DNA from: JBFXAF01 sp050184585
Lineage (GTDB): Bacteria > Pseudomonadota > Alphaproteobacteria > Rhizobiales > Rhizobiaceae
Reading direction: 5' to 3'
Assembly (NCBI GenBank): GCA_050184585.1
Contig: JBFXAF010000002.1
Span: 62,001 to 126,000, forward strand
Length of the DNA: 64,000 bases
A program made the position numbers and the translations under genes. Every line of letters starts with the position of its first letter. Within the stretch, counting starts at the first letter, position 1. The notes beneath the pieces are model-generated. The model ran no database searches. It was not told the origin of the DNA and worked only from the letters and a program-made list of their open reading frames with translations. Positions 35,146-43,811 of the stretch are shown here, one piece after another.

Positions 35146-36360
35146 ATGAAAATCACCGACGTGAAGACCTTCGTGGTCGGCAATCCGCCGCCGGGCATCG
35201 GCGGCAAGTACTTCATCTTCGTGAAGTTGACGACCGACGGCGGCGTGGTCGGCTATGGCGAGGCCTACAACGCCACCTTCTCCGCCCATGTCACGGCGAA
35301 GATGATCGAGGACATGGCCGAGCGCTATCTCGTCGGCCGCGACCCGCACGACATCGAGAACCTCTTCCGCCGAGCCTATTCGTCCGGTTTCACCCAGCGC
35401 CCTGACGTCTCCGGCATGGGCTGCTTCTCGGCGCTCGAAATGGCGTGCTGGGACATCATCGGTAAGGAAGCTGGCAAGCCTGTCTACAAGCTCATCGGCG
35501 GTCGGGTGCACGAGACGTTGCGCTCCTACACCTACCTCTACCCGCACACCGGCTCCGTCCATTCCGAGGACGCACCGGACGGCCGCAACGTCTACAACGA
35601 CCCCGACCTCGCCGCTGCCTGCGCCGCAGAATACGTGGCCCAGGGCTTCGACGCGGTGAAGTTCGACCCCGCCGGCCCCTACACCGCCTTCGATGGCCAC
35701 CAGCCCCGGCTTGCGGACATCGACACGTCGGCGCGCATGGTGAAGGCCGTGCGCGAGGCGGTCGGCGCCAGGGCCGACATCCTGTTCGGCACCCACGGCC
35801 AGTTCACCGCCGCGGGCGCGCTGCGGCTCGCCCGCGCTATCGAACCCTATGACCCGCTGTGGTTCGAGGAGCCGGTGCCGCCGGATATGCCAGAAGTGAT
35901 GGCGCAGGTCGCGCGCGGCACGTCCATCCCCATCGCCACGGGCGAGCGGCTCACCACCAAGTTCGAGTTCGCCCGCGTCATCGAGAACCGCGCGGCGTCG
36001 ATCCTCCAGCCCGATCTCGGCCGTTCAGGCGGCATACTGGAGACCAAGAAGATCGCGGCGATGGCCGAAGCCTACCACATCCAGATCGCGCCCCACTGCT
36101 ATTGCGGGCCGATCGTCGGCGCCGCCAACATCCAGCTCGCGGTGACGCTGCCCAACTTCCTGATCCTCGAATCCCTGAAGCAGTGGGACGGCTTCCATGA
36201 GAAGCTGTTGAAGAAGAAGATCGAGTGGCAGGACGGCCACGTCATTCCGTCGAAGGAACCCGGCCTCGGGGTCGAACTCGACGAGGCGGTCTGCGAGGCG
36301 CATCCTTACGACGGCAAGGACCTGCATCTCCAGATGAAGCAGGAGCCGCTGTTTCCGTGA
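35146..36360 (+). CDS. Enolase-superfamily sugar-acid dehydratase (mandelate racemase/muconate lactonizing family)
   Basis: 404 residues. An N-terminal capping domain (about 1-125) is followed by a TIM-barrel. Metal and acid-base motifs: FDAVKFDP, LFGTHGQ, WFEEPVPPD, ATGERLTT, QPDLGRSGG and APHCYCGPI. These are closest in pattern to mannonate/galactonate dehydratases, giving a 2-keto-3-deoxy acid by loss of water with Mg2+. Substrate is uncertain. CGGAGGGG precedes the ATG and it is 15 bases downstream of the GMC gene. No transporter or aldolase for the pathway lies in the window. Confidence 0.87.
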   Translation: MKITDVKTFVVGNPPPGIGGKYFIFVKLTTDGGVVGYGEAYNATFSAHVTAKMIEDMAERYLVGRDPHDIENLFRRAYSSGFTQRPDVSGMGCFSALEMACWDIIGKEAGKPVYKLIGGRVHETLRSYTYLYPHTGSVHSEDAPDGRNVYNDPDLAAACAAEYVAQGFDAVKFDPAGPYTAFDGHQPRLADIDTSARMVKAVREAVGARADILFGTHGQFTAAGALRLARAIEPYDPLWFEEPVPPDMPEVMAQVARGTSIPIATGERLTTKFEFARVIENRAASILQPDLGRSGGILETKKIAAMAEAYHIQIAPHCYCGPIVGAANIQLAVTLPNFLILESLKQWDGFHEKLLKKKIEWQDGHVIPSKEPGLGVELDEAVCEAHPYDGKDLHLQMKQEPLFP

Positions 36361-36388
36361 CCCGATCCTGACACATTTCAACCGTGCT

Positions 36389-38047
36389 TCAAGGAAACGC
36401 GGCGCGCAGCCCCGGAGCCATCACATCCTTCGGGTCCAGTTCCCGGCGGATAGTATCCACCAGGCGCATGTCGCCCGAGCCGTTGGCGAGCGCGGCCCAT
36501 TCGGCATGATCAGCGCCGACCCCATGATGGTGACTGACCGTCCCGCCACTGGCGATCATCGCCTCGGTCGCCGCGCGCTTCACGGTCCTCCATTGCGCCA
36601 GTGCGTCGTCGGCGCTCGGGAAGATCGCGGTGAAGTAGAGGCATGCGCCGTCCGTGTAGGAATGGCTCAGGTGGCAGAAGACCGCCGGCTTCACGCTGCC
36701 CGAGAGCGTCGTCAGCGCCGCGTCGGCGACGGCCTTTGACACGGATTGGTGCAAGTCGCCGAGCTTCGCCCAGGGCACGGCCGTCTCGAACGTATCGACG
36801 AAGAGCCCGCGCGCCATCAGGCTTTCGCGCAGATATGGTCCCTCGTAGCGATCCTTGCGCCACGAGAGGCCGGGTCGGGCGCCGAGAGGCACGGCCTTGT
36901 GTCTGGCAAGGACATGCCGGATGCCGGCAAAGGCGGCCCGGGTGCCCTCCTTGGCGCCCTCGTAACCCCCGAGCAGCAGCGCCGGCCGCACCGCGGCGCC
37001 CGAAACCTTGAGCCACAGCCGTTCCTTGAGCGGCGGCTGCTCCGCGCCCATTCGCGCCAGCCTGAACCCGCCCAGGAACGCGGTCTCCGACTCGTCGGAA
37101 AGCCTCAGCATCGCCAGCCCGTGGCCCTGCCGGACGATCTCGCGCACCGCCTCGACGCCTGCGGCGAAGGACGGGAGCAGCCAGCCGCGATCCTCGATAT
37201 GCTCGGGCGTCGGATGAAGCCGCATCGTCGCGTCGGTGATGATGCCGAACAGCCCCTCCGAGCCGGCCACCAGTCCGCCGAGCCAGGGACCGGTCGCGAC
37301 GGCGCGGAAATCCTCGGTGGTCCACAATCCGCTCGGCGTCGCCACGCGGGCCGAGACCAGGTTGTCGGCAATCCGGCCATAGCCGTCCGATCGCTGGCCA
37401 GCGCCGGCGGCGGCGATCGAGCCGCCGAGCGTCGCGCCGTGGAAGCTCTGCGGGAAATGGCCCAGCGTCAGCCACTCGGGCGCCAACGTCTCCTCCAGCG
37501 CCGCTAGCCGGACGCCGGCTTCGGCCGTGACGGTCGAGTTCGATTTCGACAGCGCCAGCACATGGTTCAGCCGGGAAAGGTCGACCACGATCACCGGTCG
37601 CTTGTCGCTCAAGGGCGGCGCGAGACCCCCGACGACGGACGTTCCGCCGCCGCGTGGCACGACCCGAAACCCGGTGTCGGCGGCGGCGGCCAGCAGCCCG
37701 GCGACCTCTCCGGCGTTGTCGGGAAAGGCGACGGCGTCGGTGACACGTTGGATCCTGCCAGCCCGCCGCTGCAATTGGTCCGGATAGCTCTGGCCGAGCG
37801 TGTGTCCGGCGCGCACGGCGGCGTCCTCGCTCTGCTCGCCGGCCCCGAGCGCCGCGCCGATCGCCTTGCGCATCCTCGCCGTCAGCCGCGACTTCGGCGC
37901 CATGGATGGGTCGAGCGGCACAGGCGCTTCGCGCGCGAATGAAGCAATGCCGAGTTCCGCCTGAAGCCAGGCCTCGACGCCCTTCAGTCCCGCGATGGGG
38001 TCCGGGTGGTCGGGGTCCAGCCAGCCCCAGAGCTTCAGTCCTTCCAT
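36389..38047 (-). CDS. FAD-binding oxidase similar to alkyl-dihydroxyacetonephosphate synthase
   Basis: 552 residues. A PCMH-type FAD-binding domain (VPRGGGTSVVGGL; LGHFPQSFHGATLGGSIA then GAGQRSDGYGRI) is followed by an FAD-linked oxidase C-terminal domain. The tripeptide HHH (506-508) in TVSHHHGVGADHAEW matches the active-site histidines of eukaryotic AGPS, which swaps the acyl chain of acyl-DHAP for an alkyl chain. The N-terminal LKLWGWLDPDHP start also fits the AGPS group. Its ATG shares one base with the stop of the lipid-kinase gene. Ether-lipid synthesis is not proven; no DHAP acyltransferase is adjacent. Confidence 0.85.
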   Translation of the reverse strand: MEGLKLWGWLDPDHPDPIAGLKGVEAWLQAELGIASFAREAPVPLDPSMAPKSRLTARMRKAIGAALGAGEQSEDAAVRAGHTLGQSYPDQLQRRAGRIQRVTDAVAFPDNAGEVAGLLAAAADTGFRVVPRGGGTSVVGGLAPPLSDKRPVIVVDLSRLNHVLALSKSNSTVTAEAGVRLAALEETLAPEWLTLGHFPQSFHGATLGGSIAAAGAGQRSDGYGRIADNLVSARVATPSGLWTTEDFRAVATGPWLGGLVAGSEGLFGIITDATMRLHPTPEHIEDRGWLLPSFAAGVEAVREIVRQGHGLAMLRLSDESETAFLGGFRLARMGAEQPPLKERLWLKVSGAAVRPALLLGGYEGAKEGTRAAFAGIRHVLARHKAVPLGARPGLSWRKDRYEGPYLRESLMARGLFVDTFETAVPWAKLGDLHQSVSKAVADAALTTLSGSVKPAVFCHLSHSYTDGACLYFTAIFPSADDALAQWRTVKRAATEAMIASGGTVSHHHGVGADHAEWAALANGSGDMRLVDTIRRELDPKDVMAPGLRAAFP

Positions 38048-38985
38048 CAGCAGCGGACCTCAATCGCGCCGGGGAGGACGGTGAATGTCGCCGGAATCCG
38101 TCCCGGCGACTCGCCATCGATGTCGAGAAGCGCGGCGTTCACCTCGTCATCTCCCATCGGCTCGACGGTGACGCTGCGGCCCTTGAGGAACGTGCAGGAT
38201 GGCAGGTTCCTGTGGGCGCCGCTGTAGACGAGCCTCAAATCCTTCAAGAGCGACAGCTTCGAGCGGCCGCGCACGATGACGACCTCCAGTTCGCCATCAT
38301 CAGGCCTTGCGTCGGGGGCGATCATCATGCCGCCGCCGAAGAAACGGCTGTTGGCGCAGGCCACCAGGGCGACCGACGCTTCAAGCGGCATGCCTCCGTC
38401 GACCGTGATGCGCACGTCCTGGAACCGGTATTTCACCATCTCGACGACGGTATGCCACAGGAACACGGCCTGTCCCGACATCCGGCCGCTCGACTTCACC
38501 CTGTTGACGGCGCGGGCCGTCGGCCCGGACAGGCCGAGGCTGGCGATGTTGATGAAGTGCCGGCTGGCCAGCGCTCCACGATCGTCGGTGAAGTCGACCC
38601 GGCCGGCGTCGATGCGGCGCGGCTTGGCTTCGGCGATCCGCGCGACCATGGACTTCGGATTGCCTGTCAGACCAAGCCCGCGCGCCAGATCGGAACCCGT
38701 GCCGATCGGCAGGATGCCCAGGACGGCGGTTGCGCGGCCGTCGCCTTGGGCTCGCAGCAACCCGTCAACCGCCTCGCTCACCGTGCCGTCGCCGCCGGCC
38801 GCGATCACCAGCGAAGCCCCGTCGCGGGCAAACCCGCATGCGAGCCGCGCCGCATCTCCGGATGCGCGCGTCTCCCTGATCTCCAGCGAGGGGAAATACT
38901 CGCGCAGGGCATCCGAGACTTCAGGCCATACCTTGCGCATGCGGCCGCCCCCCGCGACCGGATTGACCACCACCCCGACCGTCAT
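38047..38985 (-). CDS. Diacylglycerol/lipid kinase (YegS/BmrU family)
   Basis: 312 residues from the ATG at 38985. Phosphorylates a lipid hydroxyl with ATP. The nucleotide motif GGDGTVSEAVDG is at residues 64-75, ILPIGTGSDLARGLGL follows at about 90-105, and the C-terminal beta-sandwich has RFFGGGMMIAPDARPDDGELEV. Overlaps: four bases with the upstream GlpD-like stop (ATGA) and one base with the downstream AGPS-like start (TGATG), so the three are translationally coupled. The true lipid substrate is unknown; DAG-type or alkylglycerol substrates would fit the context. Confidence 0.9.
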   Translation of the reverse strand: MTVGVVVNPVAGGGRMRKVWPEVSDALREYFPSLEIRETRASGDAARLACGFARDGASLVIAAGGDGTVSEAVDGLLRAQGDGRATAVLGILPIGTGSDLARGLGLTGNPKSMVARIAEAKPRRIDAGRVDFTDDRGALASRHFINIASLGLSGPTARAVNRVKSSGRMSGQAVFLWHTVVEMVKYRFQDVRITVDGGMPLEASVALVACANSRFFGGGMMIAPDARPDDGELEVVIVRGRSKLSLLKDLRLVYSGAHRNLPSCTFLKGRSVTVEPMGDDEVNAALLDIDGESPGRIPATFTVLPGAIEVRC

Positions 38986-40541
38986 GTCCGCCCTCCCCCG
39001 ATGCCGGGAGCGTCGATGCTTTTTGCCCTGCGCGCAAGCCATGTCGCGGCGCGGTCCTCTACCCCGGGATTTGCGAGCCCGTACCAGCGTGACAGCCGGC
39101 GCGCGATGTCGGCGGAGGAGACGGCCATCTCCGATTCGGTCGCCAGGGTGAACCGCGCCTCTTCCCTGACAGTGGGGTCGGTCAGCTTGACCTCGCCGAA
39201 GCGTTCGAGGATCGCAGGAAGACCGGTCCCGTAGGCCGCGATCCAGCTCTCGGCTTCCTCCCTGGGCCACGCGAGAAGTTGAGACAGCCACCCCTCGCGA
39301 AAGGTCTCCGCAGCGATCGAAGGCGTGCCGCCGAGCGACGCCGATGCCGTATCGCAGGCGCGCGCCGGGCCGTGGTGTGCGCCAACAACCCGGTCGACCG
39401 TCGTCTCGGCCACGCGACGCGCCGTCGTCCACTTGCCGCCATAGACTGACAGGAACCCCGCTGCGCCGTCCGGCGCGTGGTCGGCGAGCGCGTCGTCGCG
39501 TCGGGCCGTGTAGGTGTTGGACATCGTGCCGGGCAACGCTCGCGCCGACGCATAGGTCGCGATTGGATGATCGAGCACCGCGCGGCCCCCCGGCAGCATC
39601 CTCGCAATGCGGCAGGCGAGCATACCGACATCGTCCTCGCCCGCGACCAGACCATCCGGCTGTCCGTCGAAGGGATCGTCGGTCGTGCCGATCAGGCTCA
39701 TGCCGCGCCAGGGAAGCACGAAGCCGTGTTGTCCCTTGCCTGCCAGGTTTATCGCATGCTTCCCGCCAAGGGCCGGCGCGACGATGTGGATACCCTTCGA
39801 CGGGGTCAGCGAAGCCGCCTGCTGTCCCGAGACCAGCCGAGAGGCGAGCGAGGCCGCCCACGGGCCGGTCGCGTTGACCACCTGCTTGCAGGTGATCCGC
39901 AATGTTCCGCCGCCAAGCCCGTCCGCCATCTCGATCCCCTCGACGCGACCGCTCCTGATCGCCAGCCCCACGCATTCGGCGTGATTCGCAACGACCGCGC
40001 CCTGCGCTGCCGAGTCGGCGACGAGCGAGAGTACGACCCGCTCCGGTTCGTCTACGCGGTAGTCGTGCCAGCGGAGCGCGCCCTCGAGGCCCGGCATGGC
40101 GACGGTCGGCTCGACCGCGAGCGCCTGCCCCGCATCGAGCCAGCACGGCGCGTTGGCTGGCGCTCCTTCGCTGCCCCCAAGGGCATTGAACAGGGTGACC
40201 GCCGCCCGCATGGACCAGCGGCCGGAAAAGCCCTTGTTCGCGAGCGGCAGCAGACAGGGTTGCGGGCGAACGTGCAGCGGCGCGATCCGCCGCCAGATTG
40301 CGCGCTCGGCGAGCGATTCCCGCACCATGCCGATCCGCGCCTGGGCAAGATAGCGGATGCCGCCGTGGACGAGGTGTGACATCGCCTCGCTGGCGGCGCT
40401 CGCGAAATCGTCCTTCTCGACAAGAGCGATCGAAAGCCCGCGCCGAGCCGCGTCGCGGGCTATCGACGCGCCGATAATCCCGCCACCGATGACGGCGAGG
40501 TCGAACGAACTGTCGGCGAGCGCCGCGAGATCGCGCTGCAT
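38982..40541 (-). CDS. glpD: FAD-dependent glycerol-3-phosphate dehydrogenase (GlpD-like)
   Basis: 519 residues. Oxidises sn-glycerol-3-phosphate to dihydroxyacetone phosphate and passes electrons to quinone. N-terminal FAD motif DLAVIGGGIIGASIARDAARRG in two parts (about 14-35), SHLVHGGIRYL (about 55-65), NATGPWAASLA mid-protein, and the C-terminal YGGKWTTARR. It is first in a three-gene overlapping operon with a lipid kinase and an AGPS-like enzyme and lacks the usual glpF-K-R neighbours, so it may supply DHAP for lipid synthesis rather than glycerol catabolism (inference). Confidence 0.9.
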   Translation of the reverse strand: MQRDLAALADSSFDLAVIGGGIIGASIARDAARRGLSIALVEKDDFASAASEAMSHLVHGGIRYLAQARIGMVRESLAERAIWRRIAPLHVRPQPCLLPLANKGFSGRWSMRAAVTLFNALGGSEGAPANAPCWLDAGQALAVEPTVAMPGLEGALRWHDYRVDEPERVVLSLVADSAAQGAVVANHAECVGLAIRSGRVEGIEMADGLGGGTLRITCKQVVNATGPWAASLASRLVSGQQAASLTPSKGIHIVAPALGGKHAINLAGKGQHGFVLPWRGMSLIGTTDDPFDGQPDGLVAGEDDVGMLACRIARMLPGGRAVLDHPIATYASARALPGTMSNTYTARRDDALADHAPDGAAGFLSVYGGKWTTARRVAETTVDRVVGAHHGPARACDTASASLGGTPSIAAETFREGWLSQLLAWPREEAESWIAAYGTGLPAILERFGEVKLTDPTVREEARFTLATESEMAVSSADIARRLSRWYGLANPGVEDRAATWLARRAKSIDAPGIGGGRT

Positions 40542-40606
40542 GAAGGCCTCCGGGAGGCCTGAACTCTACTCGACGGGAACGCCCCGTTCCAAGGCGTTGT
40601 GACGTG

Positions 40607-41104
40607 CTACCTGAAGCGGCCGCCGACGAACCGGTCGAGGCTCGCCGCCCCGCCGCCCCAGACCACCAGGGCCAGCGCCATGGCCGCCCAGGGAAGATGG
40701 AAGTTCGCCCACCCTTCCGGCACCGTGATCTGGATGATGGCGGTCATGATCAGCAGGCCGAGCGCCGCGAAGCGTGTGCCGAGGCCGAGCACCAGGAGCA
40801 TCGGCAGCACGATCTCGGCGATGCCGGCCGCGTAGGCCGCCACTATCGGGAAGGGATACGGGTACTGGGCACCGAATATGTGCAGTTTGAACTCCTGGCC
40901 GAACAGGAACTGCGCGCCCCCCGACAGTTGCAGGAAGCCGTCCCATTTTGTCATGCCCGACCGCCAGAAGGGCACGGCCAGCGCCACCCTCAAGGCAAGC
41001 AGCGGCAAGGCCGGGGGAATCGCCGCCAACATCCCGTCCGCCCGCGCTATCCAGCCCGCGAGTCCACTCAGGGTCCGGCGTTCCATGTCCACGACCTGCG
41101 CCAT
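40607..41104 (-). CDS. DoxX-family membrane protein of the bufferin operon
   Basis: 165 residues from the ATG at 41104 (GGAGG upstream). Four predicted membrane helices with the DoxX patterns LRVALAVPFWRSGMTKWDGF and GIAEIVLPMLLVLGLGTRFAAL. DoxX proteins often accompany bufferin gene sets and may handle electrons or membrane steps; the precise role is not established. It is the last gene of the bufA-bufB-bufC-doxX cluster, 11 bases after bufC. Confidence 0.87.
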   Translation of the reverse strand: MAQVVDMERRTLSGLAGWIARADGMLAAIPPALPLLALRVALAVPFWRSGMTKWDGFLQLSGGAQFLFGQEFKLHIFGAQYPYPFPIVAAYAAGIAEIVLPMLLVLGLGTRFAALGLLIMTAIIQITVPEGWANFHLPWAAMALALVVWGGGAASLDRFVGGRFR

Positions 41105-41115
41105 CGCGCGCCTCC

Positions 41116-41877
41116 TCACTCTTGCTGAAACTCGGAAAAGACGCCGAACGAGACGAGCCCGACCAGCGCGGCGCCGAAATCGAAACCGGGTGTCGCCAGG
41201 GCCTCTTCGGCCGCCTCGCCGAGCGTCGCATTGGCGAAGAGCGCTTCGGCGAAGCGCGCGTCGCAGGGCGGCAGGATGCGGACGCCCACATCGAGGTCGG
41301 GCCGCGTAACCACCACGGTTTCGGGATTGCGGTGCTTGACCGGCGTGACGGGGTCGGTCAGTTGGGCGGCCCAGATCGACCCGGCGGGGTGCTTCGACGC
41401 GATCAGCGCCGCCGCTGGATGCAGCACGAGGCGCTTCCGCTCCAGCCCCTCGCCAACGGCGGCGAGCCCCGCCAGGTCGAGCGCAGGCAGGTCCGGCGCG
41501 TGGTAGGCGTTCGACCACGCGACCTCGATCCGCGCCACGTCGGCGAGGTAGGGCACGCTCGCGGCCGGCGTGAAGCCGGCGATGAAGTCCGGGAAGTCGT
41601 CGCCATATTCGAACAGCAGCGGCGAACGAGGCTTCGAGACTCCGGCGAAAACCCGCGCCATCCCGGCGAAGAAATCCTCGCCAACGAGCCGCGCGCTGGC
41701 AGGGAACCGCTTGGCGAGCGAACCAGTCAAGCCGACATGCACGTTGTTCCGGTAGACGGAGAAGCGGTTTCGATCGCCGCTTGCGCCCGCCGCGTGGACG
41801 CCGGCTGGCGGTGGCAATGCGGCATCGACGATCGCCGCCGCGAAACGGTCCTGGATCGTCGCCTGGGTGACGCTCAT
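41116..41877 (-). CDS. bufC: Bufferin maturation partner, BufC/HvfC-type (DUF2063)
   Basis: 253 residues. The N-terminal domain (about 5-100) is the DUF2063 putative DNA-binding-like fold with QDRFAAAIVDA, NRFSVYRNNVHVGLTGSLAKRFP and GEDFFAGMARVF. The C-terminal region has VARIEVAWSNAYHAPD and ASKHPAGSIWA. In bufferin and methanobactin-type pathways this protein partners the DUF692 iron enzyme, binding the precursor. Its ATG overlaps the end of bufB by four bases, supporting a BufB-BufC complex. Confidence 0.88.
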   Translation of the reverse strand: MSVTQATIQDRFAAAIVDAALPPPAGVHAAGASGDRNRFSVYRNNVHVGLTGSLAKRFPASARLVGEDFFAGMARVFAGVSKPRSPLLFEYGDDFPDFIAGFTPAASVPYLADVARIEVAWSNAYHAPDLPALDLAGLAAVGEGLERKRLVLHPAAALIASKHPAGSIWAAQLTDPVTPVKHRNPETVVVTRPDLDVGVRILPPCDARFAEALFANATLGEAAEEALATPGFDFGAALVGLVSFGVFSEFQQE

Positions 41878-42737
41878 GCCGCCCGGTTCCTGTGCACGGC
41901 CGCGTCGCGCAGCGCAGCGTCCACGCGCCGTGCCTCGGCGAGCAGAACGTCGAAGGCAGGCACGTCATTGTCCCACTCGACCAGGGTGGGCAGCGGCCCG
42001 CTGCGGGCGAGCGTGTGGAGGTAGAGTTCGAAGACGTCGGGCCTCACCGCCGATCCGTGAGCGTCGATCAGCAGGCGGGCGCCGACGCCGTCGGTGGTTT
42101 CGTCATAGCCGGCCAGATGCATCTCGCCGACGCGTTCGACGGGGAAACGTTCGATGTAGGTGAACGGGTCGAGCCCGTGATTCACCGCCGAGACCATCAC
42201 GTTGTTCACGTCGAGCAGCAGGCCGCACCCCGTGCGCTCCGTGACCGCGGCGAGGAAATCGACTTCGTCGATCGTGCTCTCCTCGAAGAGCACGTAGGTC
42301 GAAGGGTTCTCTAGCAGCATCCGCCGTCCAAGGACCTGCTGGACCTCGTCGACGTGGGCAGCCACGGTATCGAGGGTCTCGTCGGTGTAGGGCAGCGGCA
42401 GGAGGTCGTTCAGATAGGCGCTTTCGTGGGTCGACCATGCGAGGTGCTCGGAAAAGCTCTCGGGGCGATAGCGGTCGATCAATGCGCGCAGGCGTGTCAG
42501 ATGCGCCTTGTCCAGCGGTCCCGCGCCGCCGATCGACAGCCCGACGCCATGCAGCGAGAGTGGATAGTCCGCGCGGATCGCTTCGAGGTGGCGATGTGGC
42601 GGCCCCCCCGCACCCATGTAGTTCTCGGCATGGATTTCGAAGAAGCCGACATCCGGCCGATCGGCGGCGATCGCCGCGTAGTGCTCGGGCTTGAGCCCCA
42701 GTCCCGCGCGGGCGGGAAGTTGCAATGTCTGCGGCAT
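41874..42737 (-). CDS. bufB: DUF692 multinuclear iron oxygenase for bufferin maturation (BufB)
   Basis: 287 residues from the ATG at 42737 (AGGAG upstream). TIM-barrel with DUF692/MbnB metal ligands visible: IHAENYMG, LSLHGVGLSIGG, SEHLAWS, LLLENPSTYV, LDVNNVMVSAVNH, EMHLAGYDE, DAHGSAV and LVEWDND. Family members modify cysteines of a peptide, giving thiooxazole or oxazolone-thioamide rings that bind copper. The adjacent BufA-like Cys peptide is the likely substrate. A 65-base gap separates it from bufA. Confidence 0.92.
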   Translation of the reverse strand: MPQTLQLPARAGLGLKPEHYAAIAADRPDVGFFEIHAENYMGAGGPPHRHLEAIRADYPLSLHGVGLSIGGAGPLDKAHLTRLRALIDRYRPESFSEHLAWSTHESAYLNDLLPLPYTDETLDTVAAHVDEVQQVLGRRMLLENPSTYVLFEESTIDEVDFLAAVTERTGCGLLLDVNNVMVSAVNHGLDPFTYIERFPVERVGEMHLAGYDETTDGVGARLLIDAHGSAVRPDVFELYLHTLARSGPLPTLVEWDNDVPAFDVLLAEARRVDAALRDAAVHRNRAA

Positions 42738-42802
42738 GTCGATGCTCCTGCCAAGGCCAAAGGCGGCGCGGGGGCCAGGCCGGCCCCCGCGCGAAACCTT
42801 GG

Positions 42803-43084
42803 TCACATCGGCTCGAGCATGCCCTTGTGGCCGTCCACGATCATGGTGGTGCATGTGCCAGCCGGGACGGCCTTCCAGGCATTTCCCTGGTAGTCCATCG
42901 TCGACGTGCCCGCGCAGGTGGTTCCGGCGCCGGCGGCGCAATCGTTCTGTCCGGCAAGCGCGATGCCGTAGCATTTCTCCTTGCCCGACATGTAGTCCTC
43001 GGTGACCGGGGCGGCCGAGGCGACGGTGGCGAGAGCGGACGCGAGCGAGCCGGCAAGCGCGAGGGCGAGGGTCTGGCGGTTCAT
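42803..43084 (-). CDS. bufA: Bufferin-type copper-binding peptide precursor (DUF2282)
   Basis: 93 residues from the ATG at 43084 (AGGAGG upstream). A Sec signal peptide ends ASAAP (about residues 1-24), so unlike most modified peptides it is exported by Sec. The mature part has four cysteines (38, 49, 57, 78) in the pattern EKCYGIALAGQNDCA, TTCAG, GTCTT, characteristic of Buf1/DUF2282. After modification by BufBC it should chelate excess copper in the periplasm. First gene of bufA-bufB-bufC-doxX, with an ECF-type promoter upstream. Confidence 0.9.
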   Translation of the reverse strand: MNRQTLALALAGSLASALATVASAAPVTEDYMSGKEKCYGIALAGQNDCAAGAGTTCAGTSTMDYQGNAWKAVPAGTCTTMIVDGHKGMLEPM

Positions 43085-43144
43085 GAGTTCCTCCTGGAGG
43101 GTCTGAAGTTTCCGCGCCGGCCGTTCGACCGGCGTATCCGGGCT

Positions 43145-43170
43145 TTCGCGACAGCACCGTGAGGCGTTAC
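43145..43170 (-). promoter_or_regulatory. SigF-type (ECF) promoter of the bufferin operon
   Basis: On the minus strand GTAACG (43170-43165), a 16-base spacer, then CGAA (43148-43145). This matches the GTAACC-N16-CGAA pattern recalled for Caulobacter SigF promoters. It lies about 60 bases upstream of bufA, and the sigF-nrsF pair is divergently encoded next door. Confidence 0.72.
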
Positions 43171-43233
43171 GCTGGCGGTCGCACACGAAACCGTGATCGG
43201 CGCGGGGCGTGCTGGACAGCGACGGGTGCGGAC

Positions 43234-43258
43234 GTAACAAACCCCGCGTGCCCGCGAA
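43234..43258 (+). promoter_or_regulatory. Possible SigF-type autoregulatory promoter of sigF
   Basis: GTAACA (43234-43239), a 15-base spacer and CGAA (43255-43258), directly upstream of the sigF GTG at 43274. Spacing is one base short of the bufA promoter, and the start site would leave a leader of under 15 nt, so this is tentative. Confidence 0.45.
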
Positions 43259-43273
43259 TGGGAGAGTGGAACC

Positions 43274-43810
43274 GTGGACGGCGGCAGGGATGCCGAGCTA
43301 GCGCGCTTGCTGAAGGCCGCCGTCGCGGGCGACGAGCGCGCCTATGTGGCGTTCCTTGAAGGTGCGGCAGCGCTGGTGCGCGGGTTCGTCCGCCGAAGGG
43401 CCGGCGTGGGCGGTATCGATGTGGAGGATGTCGTGCAGGAGACGCTGCTTGCCGTGCATTTGAAGCGCCACACCTGGCGGCAGGACGCCGCGGTGGGGCC
43501 GTGGCTCTACGCCATCGCCCGCTACAAGCTCATCGACGCCTTCCGGCGCAACGGGCGCCGGTTGGAGGTCGAACTGGACGAAACGGCGGAGGCGGTGGCC
43601 GAGCCGGTCGAGGAGAAGGCGAGCGAGCGCGACATCGATCGAGCGCTAGCCAGCCTGCCCGACGGCCAGAAGGCGGTCGTTTCGTCGATCTCGGTTGACG
43701 GTCGTTCCATTGCCGAAACGGCCAGGGCGTTGGGCATGAACGAGACGGCCGTGCGCGTCGCGCTCCACCGTGGCCTCAAGGCAATCGCGCGCAGGTTCGG
43801 GAAGGCTTGA
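43274..43810 (+). CDS. sigF: ECF RNA polymerase sigma factor, SigF-like
   Basis: 178 residues from a GTG at 43274 with GGGAGAG upstream. Sigma2 spans about 20-95 (IDVEDVVQETLLAVHLKRHTW; PWLYAIARYKLIDAFRRN) and sigma4 about 120-172 (LPDGQKAVVSSISVDGRSIAE; VRVALHRGLKAIAR). It is followed one base later by the NrsF-type anti-sigma gene and is divergent from a bufferin operon with a matching promoter. In Caulobacter SigF drives heavy-metal and copper-related bufferin genes; the same role is inferred here. Confidence 0.9.
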   Translation: MDGGRDAELARLLKAAVAGDERAYVAFLEGAAALVRGFVRRRAGVGGIDVEDVVQETLLAVHLKRHTWRQDAAVGPWLYAIARYKLIDAFRRNGRRLEVELDETAEAVAEPVEEKASERDIDRALASLPDGQKAVVSSISVDGRSIAETARALGMNETAVRVALHRGLKAIARRFGKA

Positions 43811-43811
43811 G

